A stretch of 26,961 bases of DNA from a virus. The notes beneath the pieces are model-generated. The model ran no database searches. It was not told the DNA's origin and saw only the letters and a program-made list of their open reading frames with translations. The stretch spans positions 1-26,961 of the IMG/VR virus record IMGVR_UViG_3300037847_004330, one strand, 5' to 3'. Shown here in pieces: positions 8,260-17,131 of this stretch. Numbering within the stretch: the first letter of the stretch is position 1; every line of letters begins with the position of its first letter. The position numbers were made by a program, and so were the translations under genes.

Positions 8260-8567
8260 GCAGCATCCTACAAACCCGGTTGCCTCTGGCGCAAGGCGAC
8301 ACCGTTTCCGCGGATGTTTTCAATCGCATGATTCGCGTCTTAGAATTGAATCTTTCAGCGGTCGATATAAACATCTCTCCGCATTTCAACGCTACCGAAA
8401 TCAGCGAACTACAGTTTGCCACTGGGGCGATTATCTTTAATACTACATTGGGTATACATCAAGCGTACGATGGAGTGCAGCTAAGAGATCTCTACAGCCA
8501 TCAGACATATCCGACAGGCCAACAAATAACAAGCGCGGTAGGTGCAGTAACGGTGACCATATCATGA
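8256..8567 (+). CDS. Small virion/fibre-adaptor-like protein
   Basis: The product is 103 residues from GTG 8256, overlapping the upstream stop by four bases (GTGA), and its own stop overlaps the next ATG by four (ATGA). The N-terminal block LQTRLPLAQGDTVSADVFNR and RMIRVLELNLSAVD, with a beta C-terminal part (ATGAIIFNTTLGIHQAYDG), recalls a small protein linked to the tail nozzle of pelagic phages. It may be an anchoring domain for a fibre encoded elsewhere. That role is inference. Confidence 0.75.
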   Translation: MSSILQTRLPLAQGDTVSADVFNRMIRVLELNLSAVDINISPHFNATEISELQFATGAIIFNTTLGIHQAYDGVQLRDLYSHQTYPTGQQITSAVGAVTVTIS

Positions 8568-10354
8568 ACCAGATGCTACAACAGAGAATTCAGGGCCTCA
8601 TGGGAGATGCTCCCATGCCGCCTATGCGAATGCAGGCTGGTGGCGAAGTTGACGCTATGCCAGAAATGATGGCGTCGAATCAAAACGCAGAATTAGATGC
8701 GGCCATCAACGAATTGATGATGGCTCGGGATACAGCAGATGAACCAGGCGAGGCTCAGAAAGCTGAGCAACTAGCAGAGGCTGCAGTTATCGGAGCACAG
8801 GCTCCTATGGCTGATATGGCAGCACAGCTATCAGCGGCTGGTCGCGGTGACGACTCCCTGCTTGCACACTTACGGCCTGGTGAGGTCGTACTTCCGCCAG
8901 AAATGTTTGAAGACAGCAAGTTTGAGTCTGCTGTTGAGAACCGATTTAACGAGCTGGATTTAGACCCCGAGCGTTATGTTGTTGGCATGGGAATCGCCAG
9001 TTTGAACCCCTCGACCGGGCTTGAAGAGTTCGGCTTTTTCAAGAAGGTCGGCAAGTTTTTCAAAAAGGTCGTCAAAAAAGTGGCGCCGATCGCGGGGCCG
9101 TTAGCGAACTTCATTCCAGGCGTTGGCCCCTTGGTGGCTGCTGGCATTGGGGCGGCGACTAACTTAGCTGCTGGTAAGGGCCTAAAGGGCGCCATTGCTG
9201 GAGGTCTCAGTGGATATGGCACGGGCAAACTCCTGGGGGGTATCGGCAGTTTAGGCGGTGCCGGGGCTGGTAAAGGCGGCAGCTTCCTAAGCAAGGTCGG
9301 TGAATTCGTCTTACCTGGTAAAGACAAGGTTGGACTGATTGGCAACATTGGCGAGTTCGTTTTACCGGGCAAAGACAAAGTAGGATTGATCGGGAATATC
9401 GGTAAAGGTATCGGCAGCTTATTCGGTGGCGCAAGTCAAAGCCCAGCAGAAATTCTGATGGCGCAAGCTGAGGGTAACCCAGCCTTAACAGAGCAAATCC
9501 GTGGATTGGTGGCGCAAGGCTATGGCCCGGATGAGATTTTGCAGATCGTGGGTGGCGGTCAAGGCACCAACCCTCTCATGCAAGCAGTAAATTATGTGAC
9601 GGGCCAAAGCGGTCCATCATTCGGAAGTGATCCGTATACTCAAGCTTTATTAGATCGTGAGCGACAAGCTGGAACGGGCCGCAACCCAATTCTCGCATTT
9701 TTGGACGATAAGTTAGGTTTGGACCCAAGCGGCAAAGGATTATTAGGCTCAATCACAAATATCGGCGGCGGTGAAGGCGGCGGAATCGGCCTCGGTGGAG
9801 CTGGCATAGCAGCCCTGCTCGGCAAGCTTGCCTTTGACGAAGCGAAGAATAGAAAGGGCGTTCCTCTGACACCGTTAACGCAGATGGACGCTATGGGTCG
9901 ATACAACATAGAGGCTGAGATCGCTCGGCGTATGGGTAAAGAAAAGCCTTCCGCCGTTGAGTTTGGCCTCCTGCCAGAGCGGACACTTCCGCAGCTCAGC
10001 GGCGGGAGACCACCGATGAAAGAAGCGCCACAGGGAATGATGCGTGGCGGTATGGTTATGCCGATGCGTTACGCGGAGGGCGGCAATGTCGCCATGGAAG
10101 ATTTTGAGCGCATGAACGGGGACATCAACGGGCCAGGAACTGAAACCTCTGATGATGTGCCTGCGATGCTCAGCGATGGCGAATTCGTTATGACCGGAAG
10201 AGCTGTGCGTGGTGCGGGAGCGTTTGACATGGCCAAAGGTGATGGCGGAATTATCACGCTCACTCCGAGTAAAGAAGAAGACCGAGATCGAGGAACCAAA
10301 CTCATGTATGACATGATGGACCTGTTTAGTGAGTTTGCCGGCGCGAGGACTTAA
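8564..10354 (+). CDS. Internal virion/ejection protein with membrane-active segment
   Basis: The product is 596 residues. It opens with a Met/Gly/Gln-rich stretch, then LLAHLRPGEVVLPPEMF (99-115) and GIASLNPSTGLEEFGFF, a block typical of long internal proteins of marine podovirus-type phages. Residues 156-173 (FGFFKKVGKFFKKVVKKV) form a cationic amphipathic segment, followed to about 240 by Gly/Ala-rich hydrophobic sequence that could insert in membrane. Two identical 17-residue repeats lie at 246-279. Near the C terminus DDVPAMLSDGEFVMTGRAVR resembles a motif common in tape-measure proteins. Passage of DNA through the host envelope is the inferred role. The start is coupled by ATGA. Confidence 0.8.
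   Translation: MNQMLQQRIQGLMGDAPMPPMRMQAGGEVDAMPEMMASNQNAELDAAINELMMARDTADEPGEAQKAEQLAEAAVIGAQAPMADMAAQLSAAGRGDDSLLAHLRPGEVVLPPEMFEDSKFESAVENRFNELDLDPERYVVGMGIASLNPSTGLEEFGFFKKVGKFFKKVVKKVAPIAGPLANFIPGVGPLVAAGIGAATNLAAGKGLKGAIAGGLSGYGTGKLLGGIGSLGGAGAGKGGSFLSKVGEFVLPGKDKVGLIGNIGEFVLPGKDKVGLIGNIGKGIGSLFGGASQSPAEILMAQAEGNPALTEQIRGLVAQGYGPDEILQIVGGGQGTNPLMQAVNYVTGQSGPSFGSDPYTQALLDRERQAGTGRNPILAFLDDKLGLDPSGKGLLGSITNIGGGEGGGIGLGGAGIAALLGKLAFDEAKNRKGVPLTPLTQMDAMGRYNIEAEIARRMGKEKPSAVEFGLLPERTLPQLSGGRPPMKEAPQGMMRGGMVMPMRYAEGGNVAMEDFERMNGDINGPGTETSDDVPAMLSDGEFVMTGRAVRGAGAFDMAKGDGGIITLTPSKEEDRDRGTKLMYDMMDLFSEFAGART
9299..9400 (+). repeat. 51-bp tandem coding repeat, two copies
   Basis: Two adjacent 17-codon units (9299-9349 and 9350-9400) encode the same peptide GEFVLPGKDKVGLIGNI. 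Twelve of the 17 codons differ between copies, all synonymously. Confidence 0.9.
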
Positions 10355-10356
10355 TC

Positions 10357-12483
10357 ATGGATTTAGATAGTTTCATCTCGGCCAATCCCAACTACGCCCA
10401 AATGGTGGCGGACTTCCGCAGTGCTGGCATGGACGACGCGCAAATTGTCGGAATGATGCAGAACAGCGGACTTGATGTGACCGTGGGAGGACAGGGCGAT
10501 CCTGCTCAAAATGTACGAACCGCAGATTTTCAAGACGCTAATGCCGATGGCATTGATGATCGAGACCAAACGCAGGCTGGCACTGATGTAGCTGGTGGCG
10601 GTGCGACTACTACAGCAGGTGGTGGCACGACGACAACAACCACAGGTGGTGGCACGACTACCGCAGGTTCATCAGAGGTGCCGTTTGTTGACTCAGTCAC
10701 ACGACAAGATCGACGGCTGGACCCTATCACTCAGCAGTTGCTGTTCGGTCTAGACGGTGTTGGCGGTTTCATCCCTGGTGCATTCCAAGCAGCGGAGCGC
10801 ACATTTTTTGACGCACAAGGCCGTCCCATTGTCATACCTCAAGAGGTTGCGGGTCTCACTCCAGACCAGATTCGGGCGGCTCAAATAGCCAGGGGAGCGG
10901 TTGGCGTACAGCAGCCGTTTATTGAACGGGCTGCGTTAGAAGCACGGCAGGGTATCGGCGCACTCGAAAGTGGGCAGACCGATCAAGCAATCGCCCAAGC
11001 TAGGGCGTTACAAGAAATTCAATCAGGCGCAAGGTTTGGGCTTGACCAACGCGATCTCGCTTTGATGGACGCACTCACCGGCATCCAAAGAGGCCAAGCC
11101 AGGGCGATTGGTGCAGAAGAGCGATTGCGTGGCGATCTTGCCGATCTTGCCGGTTTTCAAACTGGTGCAGTGGGCAGGTTTGCTCAACAGCTAGGACAGC
11201 AAGAGCAGGTCGGTCGGCGAGCGGCAGACCAGTTCGGAATGGATCTTGCGCGAGCGCGACAACAGGGTCGCAGGGTGTATGACGAATTCGGCCGCGACGT
11301 TACTGACGCGGTCGGTATCGGCGCGATCGGTGCCGAAGAGTTGTCTCAAGGATTAAGGGAGTCTGAGCGACTCTTGCGCGGGACGACGGGTGACCTGGAC
11401 ATTGGCACCGCCACGTCCAAGTATTTCGACCCTTACGAAGAGCAAGTCGTACAGCAAACTTTGGACGATGCGTTAAAAGGTTTAGCGCAATCTGACATGG
11501 CGCAACGAGCGCGCGACATACAAACGGGCGGAGAATCAGCTTTTGGCTCTAGAGCGCGTCTAACGGCCGATGAGCGAGCTGAGGCATTGGGTCGTGGTTT
11601 AGCCAAGGAGATTGGCGGATTGCGCTCAGCAGGCTTCCAGAGAGCGCAGCAGACGGCTATTTCTGAGGATGAACGGGCAAGACAGGCAGCCCGATCAGCA
11701 GCGTCAGGACTAGCGTCATTAGGCGGTCAGCGATACGGCGCTCGCACTGGTTTGTCTAGTCAGCTTTCACAAGCGGCTCAACAAAAACTCGGCGCAGGAA
11801 CTGGGTTTGGTAACTTGATTCAGCAAACTGCACAGCAGCAGTTAGCAAGCCAGCAGCAGTTGGCGGGACAGATGGGTCAAACAGCTCAGGCTGGCCTTGG
11901 TGCTCAACAGCAATTGGCTAACCAGTTAGGTCAACAGGCACAACAACGGTTTGCGGCCGGCACTGGACTTGGTCAACAGCTCGGCGCGTTTGGTCAGCAA
12001 GCCGCCGGTGCTCGTGGAACAGCCGGGCAACAAGGCATGAATATCGCCGGTCAATTAGCTGGTCAGTACGGACAAATCGGACAACAACGAGCTGCCGCAG
12101 GCCAAGCGATGCAACAAGCGCGGCAAGGCTACGGCGGATTCTTGACCGGGTTAGGTCAACAAGCTCAACAAGCTGCCGCGGCAGACGTGGCGTCTCTCGG
12201 TGGAATCGGTGCCCAGCAACAGCAGCAGAGACAAAGAGAGTTGGATGCTCAAAGAGCCGGGCTGCTACAGGCACAGCAGGCGCCGTTGGCTCAGTACCAG
12301 GCGCTTATGCCGTTTGTACAGATGGCGCCAGCAGGATTCAGTACAACTCAAACGTCGTTCACGCCGTCACCTAGCGCATTGCAGGCAGGTTTAGGAACCG
12401 GATTATCGACGTTGGGTGCGTTGGGTAACTTCTATGGTCAACCTCAAGGAACCTACTACGGTCAGACTGCAGGTGCGGGATAA
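10357..12483 (+). CDS. Gln/Ala-rich internal virion protein with Ca-loop
   Basis: The product is 708 residues. Residues 1-40 are helical and include a UBA/CUE-like pattern (MVADFRSAGMDDAQIVGMMQ). Residues 60-70 (DANADGIDDRD) match a thrombospondin type 3/EF-like calcium loop. A Gly/Thr linker follows at about 78-106. From about 115 on it is long helix, becoming very Gln/Ala/Gly-rich between about 460 and 640 with many LGxQxQxxLAxQ-like units. The plan fits an extended internal core or ejection protein. ATG 10357 lies two bases after the upstream TAA, and the stop overlaps the next ATG (TAATG). No enzymatic motif is seen. Confidence 0.75.
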   Translation: MDLDSFISANPNYAQMVADFRSAGMDDAQIVGMMQNSGLDVTVGGQGDPAQNVRTADFQDANADGIDDRDQTQAGTDVAGGGATTTAGGGTTTTTTGGGTTTAGSSEVPFVDSVTRQDRRLDPITQQLLFGLDGVGGFIPGAFQAAERTFFDAQGRPIVIPQEVAGLTPDQIRAAQIARGAVGVQQPFIERAALEARQGIGALESGQTDQAIAQARALQEIQSGARFGLDQRDLALMDALTGIQRGQARAIGAEERLRGDLADLAGFQTGAVGRFAQQLGQQEQVGRRAADQFGMDLARARQQGRRVYDEFGRDVTDAVGIGAIGAEELSQGLRESERLLRGTTGDLDIGTATSKYFDPYEEQVVQQTLDDALKGLAQSDMAQRARDIQTGGESAFGSRARLTADERAEALGRGLAKEIGGLRSAGFQRAQQTAISEDERARQAARSAASGLASLGGQRYGARTGLSSQLSQAAQQKLGAGTGFGNLIQQTAQQQLASQQQLAGQMGQTAQAGLGAQQQLANQLGQQAQQRFAAGTGLGQQLGAFGQQAAGARGTAGQQGMNIAGQLAGQYGQIGQQRAAAGQAMQQARQGYGGFLTGLGQQAQQAAAADVASLGGIGAQQQQQRQRELDAQRAGLLQAQQAPLAQYQALMPFVQMAPAGFSTTQTSFTPSPSALQAGLGTGLSTLGALGNFYGQPQGTYYGQTAGAG

Positions 12484-13925
12484 TGGCGATTTCGAGGGCA
12501 CAAATGGAAGAGCAGATTCGAGGCTTCAATGCGGGTGGGATCAATAACGTCGATGTCTTTGAAGACTACTCGACCGGCACCGGCCTGAAGCCATTAGACA
12601 TGACGCAGTTTGAAGAGGACGACGACCCTATCGCTCGACTGCAAACTGCTATCACAGAAGCTTTGAAGGCTGACCAGGCGAAACGAGAGGCTGAAGTTGC
12701 CGACAAGACTAAAACATTCAGCACCCGGTACGATGACTACGTTAGCAAGCTGACTCCATTATTCAACGCTCAGCCAGAACCTACCGGCAAACAGAAATTT
12801 TTCGACTTGGCGAGCGATATCGGCGCTGCAATGTTGTCAGCCGATCCGACGGCTGGCGCCTTCAGATCTGCTGGTGCGGGTTTTGCTGCGTTCAATGAGC
12901 GACAAAGAAAGTCACGGGAAGACAAGAGAGCAATCGACCAATCCGTTGCGTTAAAAGCTTTTGAACTTGCCCAGGCTGACGAAGCGGCAGCGCAGGATTA
13001 TTTGAACAAGCGTGATTTGAAGCGCCTTGAGTTAGACTCTAAACCTTTCGATCCTCTCGTTTACGAAATCGACGTGACAGATAATGAAGGAAAGGTAATC
13101 GGCAAGAAGCAGGTGCGCGTCGATCCCAGAAACAAGATCGAGGTAATGGCGGTAGAAGCCAACCCAAGCGCGAGACTCATCAGAACTCCGCAGAGCAGCG
13201 TCACGGTCGAAGCTGCCAGGACGCCGACCAGATTTGACGAGGAGAGCGGAAAAGCATTCGCAAAACTTGAGTCAGACATATTCAAAGCGGCGGAAGACGC
13301 GGCTAATCAGAACCAATTAACCACTATGTTTCTAAACGTAGTCAAGGAGTTGGGCCCAGAAAATTTCGGAGCAATCGAAAGCCAAACTTTGCCAGCCAGA
13401 AAAATTTTGTCCGATCTCGGCTTATTCAAAGAAGAGGACAATGTTTTCAAATATCAAGAGTTGGCCAACACTTTAGGCACTCGGATTGCCATGGGTCTGG
13501 TCGGACAAACTAAGGGCGCGATCACCGAAATGGAAATGCGGCTATTCATCGCCGCATCGCCTGGCTTAGCGTCAACTTACGACGGCGCACTTGAGCAAGC
13601 CAGTATCTTGCAGCGCATGGCAAATCGAAACGTAGAAATACAGCGGGAATACAGTCGTGCAATTCAGAACGGTCTTTTCGATGGCCTGGAAACAGATGCC
13701 GACAAGCTCCGTCAAGCTCGTGCCTGGATTACTAATTGGAGATTAGAAAACCCTTTTTTCAATGCGAAAGAACTACAAAATTTACGGGATTTGGCGGACA
13801 AGCAACCGGCCGCTGCGAAGGCTTTCGGCCAAGATTTCTTGAATAAGCTATATGGCAAGGGGGACTCAGCTCCCAGCGAGCAAATGGCCGACGACGATGA
13901 AGAAATGACTACGGACTTTAGCTAG
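12483..13925 (+). CDS. Internal virion protein candidate
   Basis: The product is 480 residues, start overlapping the previous stop by one base. It is mostly alpha-helical and charged. After an N-terminal MEEQIRGFNAGGINNVDVFE and an acidic stretch, a block QKFFDLASDIGAAMLSADPTAGAF opens a short hydrophobic Gly/Ala patch, followed by a long helix (ERQRKSREDKRAIDQSVALK). The C-terminal half holds GAITEMEMRLFIAASPGLAS, then QREYSRAIQNGLFDG, a helical domain recurrent in long phage internal proteins. The C terminus is very acidic. It abuts the next gene with no gap. An ejection-complex role is inference from position between two such genes. Confidence 0.7.
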   Translation: MAISRAQMEEQIRGFNAGGINNVDVFEDYSTGTGLKPLDMTQFEEDDDPIARLQTAITEALKADQAKREAEVADKTKTFSTRYDDYVSKLTPLFNAQPEPTGKQKFFDLASDIGAAMLSADPTAGAFRSAGAGFAAFNERQRKSREDKRAIDQSVALKAFELAQADEAAAQDYLNKRDLKRLELDSKPFDPLVYEIDVTDNEGKVIGKKQVRVDPRNKIEVMAVEANPSARLIRTPQSSVTVEAARTPTRFDEESGKAFAKLESDIFKAAEDAANQNQLTTMFLNVVKELGPENFGAIESQTLPARKILSDLGLFKEEDNVFKYQELANTLGTRIAMGLVGQTKGAITEMEMRLFIAASPGLASTYDGALEQASILQRMANRNVEIQREYSRAIQNGLFDGLETDADKLRQARAWITNWRLENPFFNAKELQNLRDLADKQPAAAKAFGQDFLNKLYGKGDSAPSEQMADDDEEMTTDFS

Positions 13926-16610
13926 ATGGCAGAATCCAACAAAGCGACCAAACAAATAACGTATATGGGAATCTCGTATACGGTCGGCGCAGATGACACT
14001 TTGGAAGACCTGTTGAAAAAGCCTGGGTTCGAGGCTGCTCATGCCGAAAACATGAAAATACAAGCCCGTAAATTGATTGCGCCATCACCAGAAGATCGTC
14101 TCAAGAAAAAAGAGGAGGATGAAAAATCTGGGTTTTTGACGGCTTTGTTAGCCGGCATGTCGAACGACCAAGCCTATCAACTGGCATGGTTAGCGCGGCG
14201 TCGGTTTCCTGGTTTACTTGAAAGGGACGGCATTGATCCGGTCGAGTTTTACTTTGTCGATGAGGATGAGGACATCGCTTACGTTGACCCTAATACGGGC
14301 CGCGTTGTCAAAGAATTCAAAGAAGGGCTGTTGAGCGACTCTGAGAGAACCTACCTGAACCCAATGCCTCAGTACGATGTAATGGACACGGCGGGGATGG
14401 TTGGTCCCACCTTGCAGTTCTTTTCAGAACTTGGTCTCGGAACGGCTGGCATGACGATGGGTGGATTTACTCTCGGGATACCAGGCGCTATCGCCGGTGG
14501 AGGCGCAGGAACGGGGATAGGTGGCACGATAGCAAACGCAGGGCGTTTAGGTATATCTGCTGCTTTTGATGGGCCTCCCCTGAACGTCGCCCAGGCCAAA
14601 GAGGATCTCATGTACGCTGCTGGATTCGGAGCCATCCCCTTTGGCTCATTCGGCGCAAAAGGTTTGGCTCAAACGCTCGGCAGCGTGAAGTCTAAATTCG
14701 TTGGTGACGATGGGCTGACCGCGCTGCAGACGATCATGCGAGAAGGTGGCACGACGGCAGATGAAAAAATTGATTTCGCCCGAGACAAGTTTGGGATCGT
14801 GCTCACTCGCGGCGAGGCAGAGGGAATCATCAATAACACAGCTCAACTGCAGCGATATCTGCAGATGCAGCCAGGGTCGCAAAAGCTGTGGGACTTCTAC
14901 CACAACCGGGCCTTACAGGTAGAAGAGGCTGCTGATGAGTTTTTTGACCAGGTTTTACGCGGAGATTTTCTAACCAAATTGAAGCAGGGTCGACTCAGCG
15001 GGAAAACAGGGTTTGAGTTTGAGGACGATTTGGCCGAAGCGTCTAACCGAGTTTTAGAAAAACTAGCAGCAAAAAGACAGGAGCGAGCGGACAAGATTTA
15101 TAAAAACGCCTACGAGCTTGAATTAGAAATCGATGTGAGTGATATCGCTCGACAACTACAGATGGATCTGTCTGATCCAAATCTGAGGGGCAAGGCCCGT
15201 ACCGTTAAGCAGGAGCTTTTAGATTCTTTAACGGATTTTTCTGGACTGTCGAAAAACCAACTGGTTACTAACCAGGGCACATTGGCGCTGAAAGACAACA
15301 CTCAGATGTTGCACAACGCCCTCAAAAATGATTTTCGGCCGCTGATTGAAGGCTTGACCAAAGACGGCCAAAGATCGTTGAAAAGAGAGGTTAGCCAGAT
15401 CCGGGCACAGATTTCTGAAAGGATGAAAGGGCTGAACCCCGAGTACAAGCGCGCAACAGAGGTTTACGATCCTTCAAAAGGACATTTGCAAGCGTTGGAA
15501 GCCAGTATTGTGACCAACTTTGCTAAAGCGGCCAGCATAGGTGGCGAAACAGCGATACGCCTGACCGACAAGTTGTTTAGCGGAAAAGCTAAGCCGAAAG
15601 ATATTCGTATGTTACGGCGCCTCATCGAGACTGAAGACCCGCAAGTCTGGCAGAACATGAAAGGCAACTGGCTTCGCACGCAGCTTGATGACGCGATCGG
15701 CACTACAACAAATCCGCTCGGCGCGACCAATTCGTTTTTGCGCCGTATAGGTTTTTCTGGTCGTCCCCGCCAGAGCTTCAACGAATTTTTAAGAGACAAT
15801 CCGCAGATCACTAAGCAGCAAGTGAAGTCTGGTGAGGCGTCAAGGATTTTCCGCGAGCAATCTGCTGAAAACCTCAAATTGCGGGGCAAAAAAGCCCAGG
15901 CACTAAAGGCGATTATGGACCCGCAGGAGCTGCAAAACTTTGTAGATCTGGTGGAGCTGATGCAAGCCACAAGTTTCATTGCAACCAAAAGCTCGTCGCC
16001 GACACAGCCATTCACGGTCATACAAAGGGCTTTGGAAAAAGAAACGGGCGGCATGGGCCGGGTTGCTCAGAACGCATTGCGCGCAGTGTTTGAAATACCA
16101 CAACGCCTGTTAGTTCGCGGCTTCGATGACATGGCCAGAGCTACGCTGACGTTCCAACGGGAAGCTTACGAAGACCAATTGATTCAGGCTTTAATCGATC
16201 CAGCGTTTGCAAAAGAGCTTGCCGAGTCGATTAACAAGGTCAAGCCCTTGGTTTATTTCACCACTCAAGCTGTAGCGCGAGGTGGTGAAGAGGTGTTTGA
16301 GAATCTCACCGAAGGTGATTTCGGCCCTGGTCCTACTGCTGCCGGCATGGTGCGGGGATCAGAAGGGCAACGAACTATTGAGCGCGCTCGTGAGGCTGCT
16401 CGGATTATGGATGAAGAAAATCAACCAGAGCCGGTTGCTCCACCTCAGTCCAGCGCGTTGCCTAGCCCGTCAGAATTAGATCTTTTCGATCCACTACCCG
16501 TTACACCGGCAACGCCTACAATAAACCCGGCTATGTCGCCTACGATATTGCCGTCCGATACGGACAGAGAACTCGCCGCCAGGCGTGCCGGTATCGCTGG
16601 TCTGGTTTAG
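13926..16610 (+). CDS. Large internal virion/ejection protein (894 aa)
   Basis: ATG 13926 directly follows the previous TAG. The 894-residue product starts with a short domain (ITYMGISYTVGADDTLEDLL) like those that bind partner proteins. Next come a Gly/Ala-rich hydrophobic segment at about 156-205 (LGTAGMTMGGFTLGIPGAIA) that could cross a membrane, and a long, largely helical body of about 600 residues. The tail is Pro-rich and disordered (about 820-880), ending with ARRAGIAGLV. Size, helix content and one membrane-like patch fit the largest protein of a podovirus ejection core. I see no lytic transglycosylase motif. It closes the virion block; its stop overlaps the convergent minus gene by four bases. 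Confidence 0.75.
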   Translation: MAESNKATKQITYMGISYTVGADDTLEDLLKKPGFEAAHAENMKIQARKLIAPSPEDRLKKKEEDEKSGFLTALLAGMSNDQAYQLAWLARRRFPGLLERDGIDPVEFYFVDEDEDIAYVDPNTGRVVKEFKEGLLSDSERTYLNPMPQYDVMDTAGMVGPTLQFFSELGLGTAGMTMGGFTLGIPGAIAGGGAGTGIGGTIANAGRLGISAAFDGPPLNVAQAKEDLMYAAGFGAIPFGSFGAKGLAQTLGSVKSKFVGDDGLTALQTIMREGGTTADEKIDFARDKFGIVLTRGEAEGIINNTAQLQRYLQMQPGSQKLWDFYHNRALQVEEAADEFFDQVLRGDFLTKLKQGRLSGKTGFEFEDDLAEASNRVLEKLAAKRQERADKIYKNAYELELEIDVSDIARQLQMDLSDPNLRGKARTVKQELLDSLTDFSGLSKNQLVTNQGTLALKDNTQMLHNALKNDFRPLIEGLTKDGQRSLKREVSQIRAQISERMKGLNPEYKRATEVYDPSKGHLQALEASIVTNFAKAASIGGETAIRLTDKLFSGKAKPKDIRMLRRLIETEDPQVWQNMKGNWLRTQLDDAIGTTTNPLGATNSFLRRIGFSGRPRQSFNEFLRDNPQITKQQVKSGEASRIFREQSAENLKLRGKKAQALKAIMDPQELQNFVDLVELMQATSFIATKSSSPTQPFTVIQRALEKETGGMGRVAQNALRAVFEIPQRLLVRGFDDMARATLTFQREAYEDQLIQALIDPAFAKELAESINKVKPLVYFTTQAVARGGEEVFENLTEGDFGPGPTAAGMVRGSEGQRTIERAREAARIMDEENQPEPVAPPQSSALPSPSELDLFDPLPVTPATPTINPAMSPTILPSDTDRELAARRAGIAGLV

Positions 16611-16852
16611 ATCTTCTCGATTTCAGGTTCCGCGGGACGCGCTATGATCATGGCGCCGTCGACGTTGTAATCGAAGTCGTACCCCATATTGATCTCACCA
16701 TCGATGTCGATCATCAGATTGCGGCTCATGAGGCGCAGGAGAGCCGCCTGCTGGTGCAAAGTCATCCTGGCGAACAACTCTAGCACTTCGCTCGCTTCGA
16801 GCACTGGGCGGTAACTCTGGGGCACTGACGCCTCTTTTTTGAATAGTTTCAT
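16607..16852 (-). CDS. Small acidic hypothetical protein
   Basis: The product is 81 residues. Helical N-terminal half (SEVLELFARMTLHQQAALLR) and an acidic beta-like C-terminal half (DIDGEINMGYDFDYNVDGAM). The start overlaps the upstream gene stop as ATGA, so it is co-expressed with the ribbon-helix-helix-like protein and could be its partner; that is inference. Its TAA overlaps the TAG of the convergent 894-residue gene. Confidence 0.65.
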   Translation of the reverse strand: MKLFKKEASVPQSYRPVLEASEVLELFARMTLHQQAALLRLMSRNLMIDIDGEINMGYDFDYNVDGAMIIARPAEPEIEKI

Positions 16853-17070
16853 GGTCGGCTGTATGCTCTCTCGCTTTCGACACGCCGTTGCTCCGATTCT
16901 CGCGCAACCTTGTCGTTCTCTTCGCCGATCAGACGCTTTAATGCTTCGATCTTAGTCCAACCGCGAAATTTACAAATATCTAGCAGCGCCTGAAATGTTT
17001 CATCATCAACCGCTAGGCTACGCCGCGGACTGCGCCCCTGCGTTTTTGGTGTAGATTCTGTCTGTTCCAT
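16849..17070 (-). CDS. Ribbon-helix-helix-type putative DNA-binding regulator
   Basis: The product is 73 residues from ATG 17070. Upstream in-frame codons up to 17127 are excluded because the predicted promoter (17099-17127) would place the transcript start near 17092. Residues 16-24 (RRSLAVDDE) suit the DNA-contacting beta strand. Residues 25-37 and 39-51 (TFQALLDICKFRG, TKIEALKRLIGEE) suit the two helices of an Arc/MetJ-type fold. The C-terminal 20 residues are charged. As the only regulator-like gene next to palindromic operators, it is the best candidate for the repressor of the early regions, which is inference. Fold confidence is moderate. Confidence 0.6.
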   Translation of the reverse strand: MEQTESTPKTQGRSPRRSLAVDDETFQALLDICKFRGWTKIEALKRLIGEENDKVARESEQRRVESERAYSRP

Positions 17071-17098
17071 AGGTCCAATCTCTGCTGAAATATGGTAA

Positions 17099-17127
17099 AT
17101 TGTATGCTCGTTTGCAAACATTAGCAA
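17099..17127 (-). promoter_or_regulatory. Minus-strand promoter with palindromic operator
   Basis: On the minus strand TTGCTA (17122-17127) and TACAAT (17099-17104) are separated by exactly 17 bases. The spacer contains the 10-bp perfect palindrome GTTTGCAAAC (17110-17119). This would drive the 73- and 81-residue genes, and the palindrome is placed for repression, possibly autoregulation. Confidence 0.6.
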
Positions 17128-17131
17128 CTCT

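Noticed and set aside
15464-16054. Long minus-strand frame of 196 codons
   Set aside because: It lies wholly inside the 894-residue virion gene, has Ser/Cys/Arg-rich shadow-like composition and no ribosome site.
17071-17127. Longer start for the ribbon-helix-helix protein
   Set aside because: It would begin inside or upstream of its own predicted promoter.
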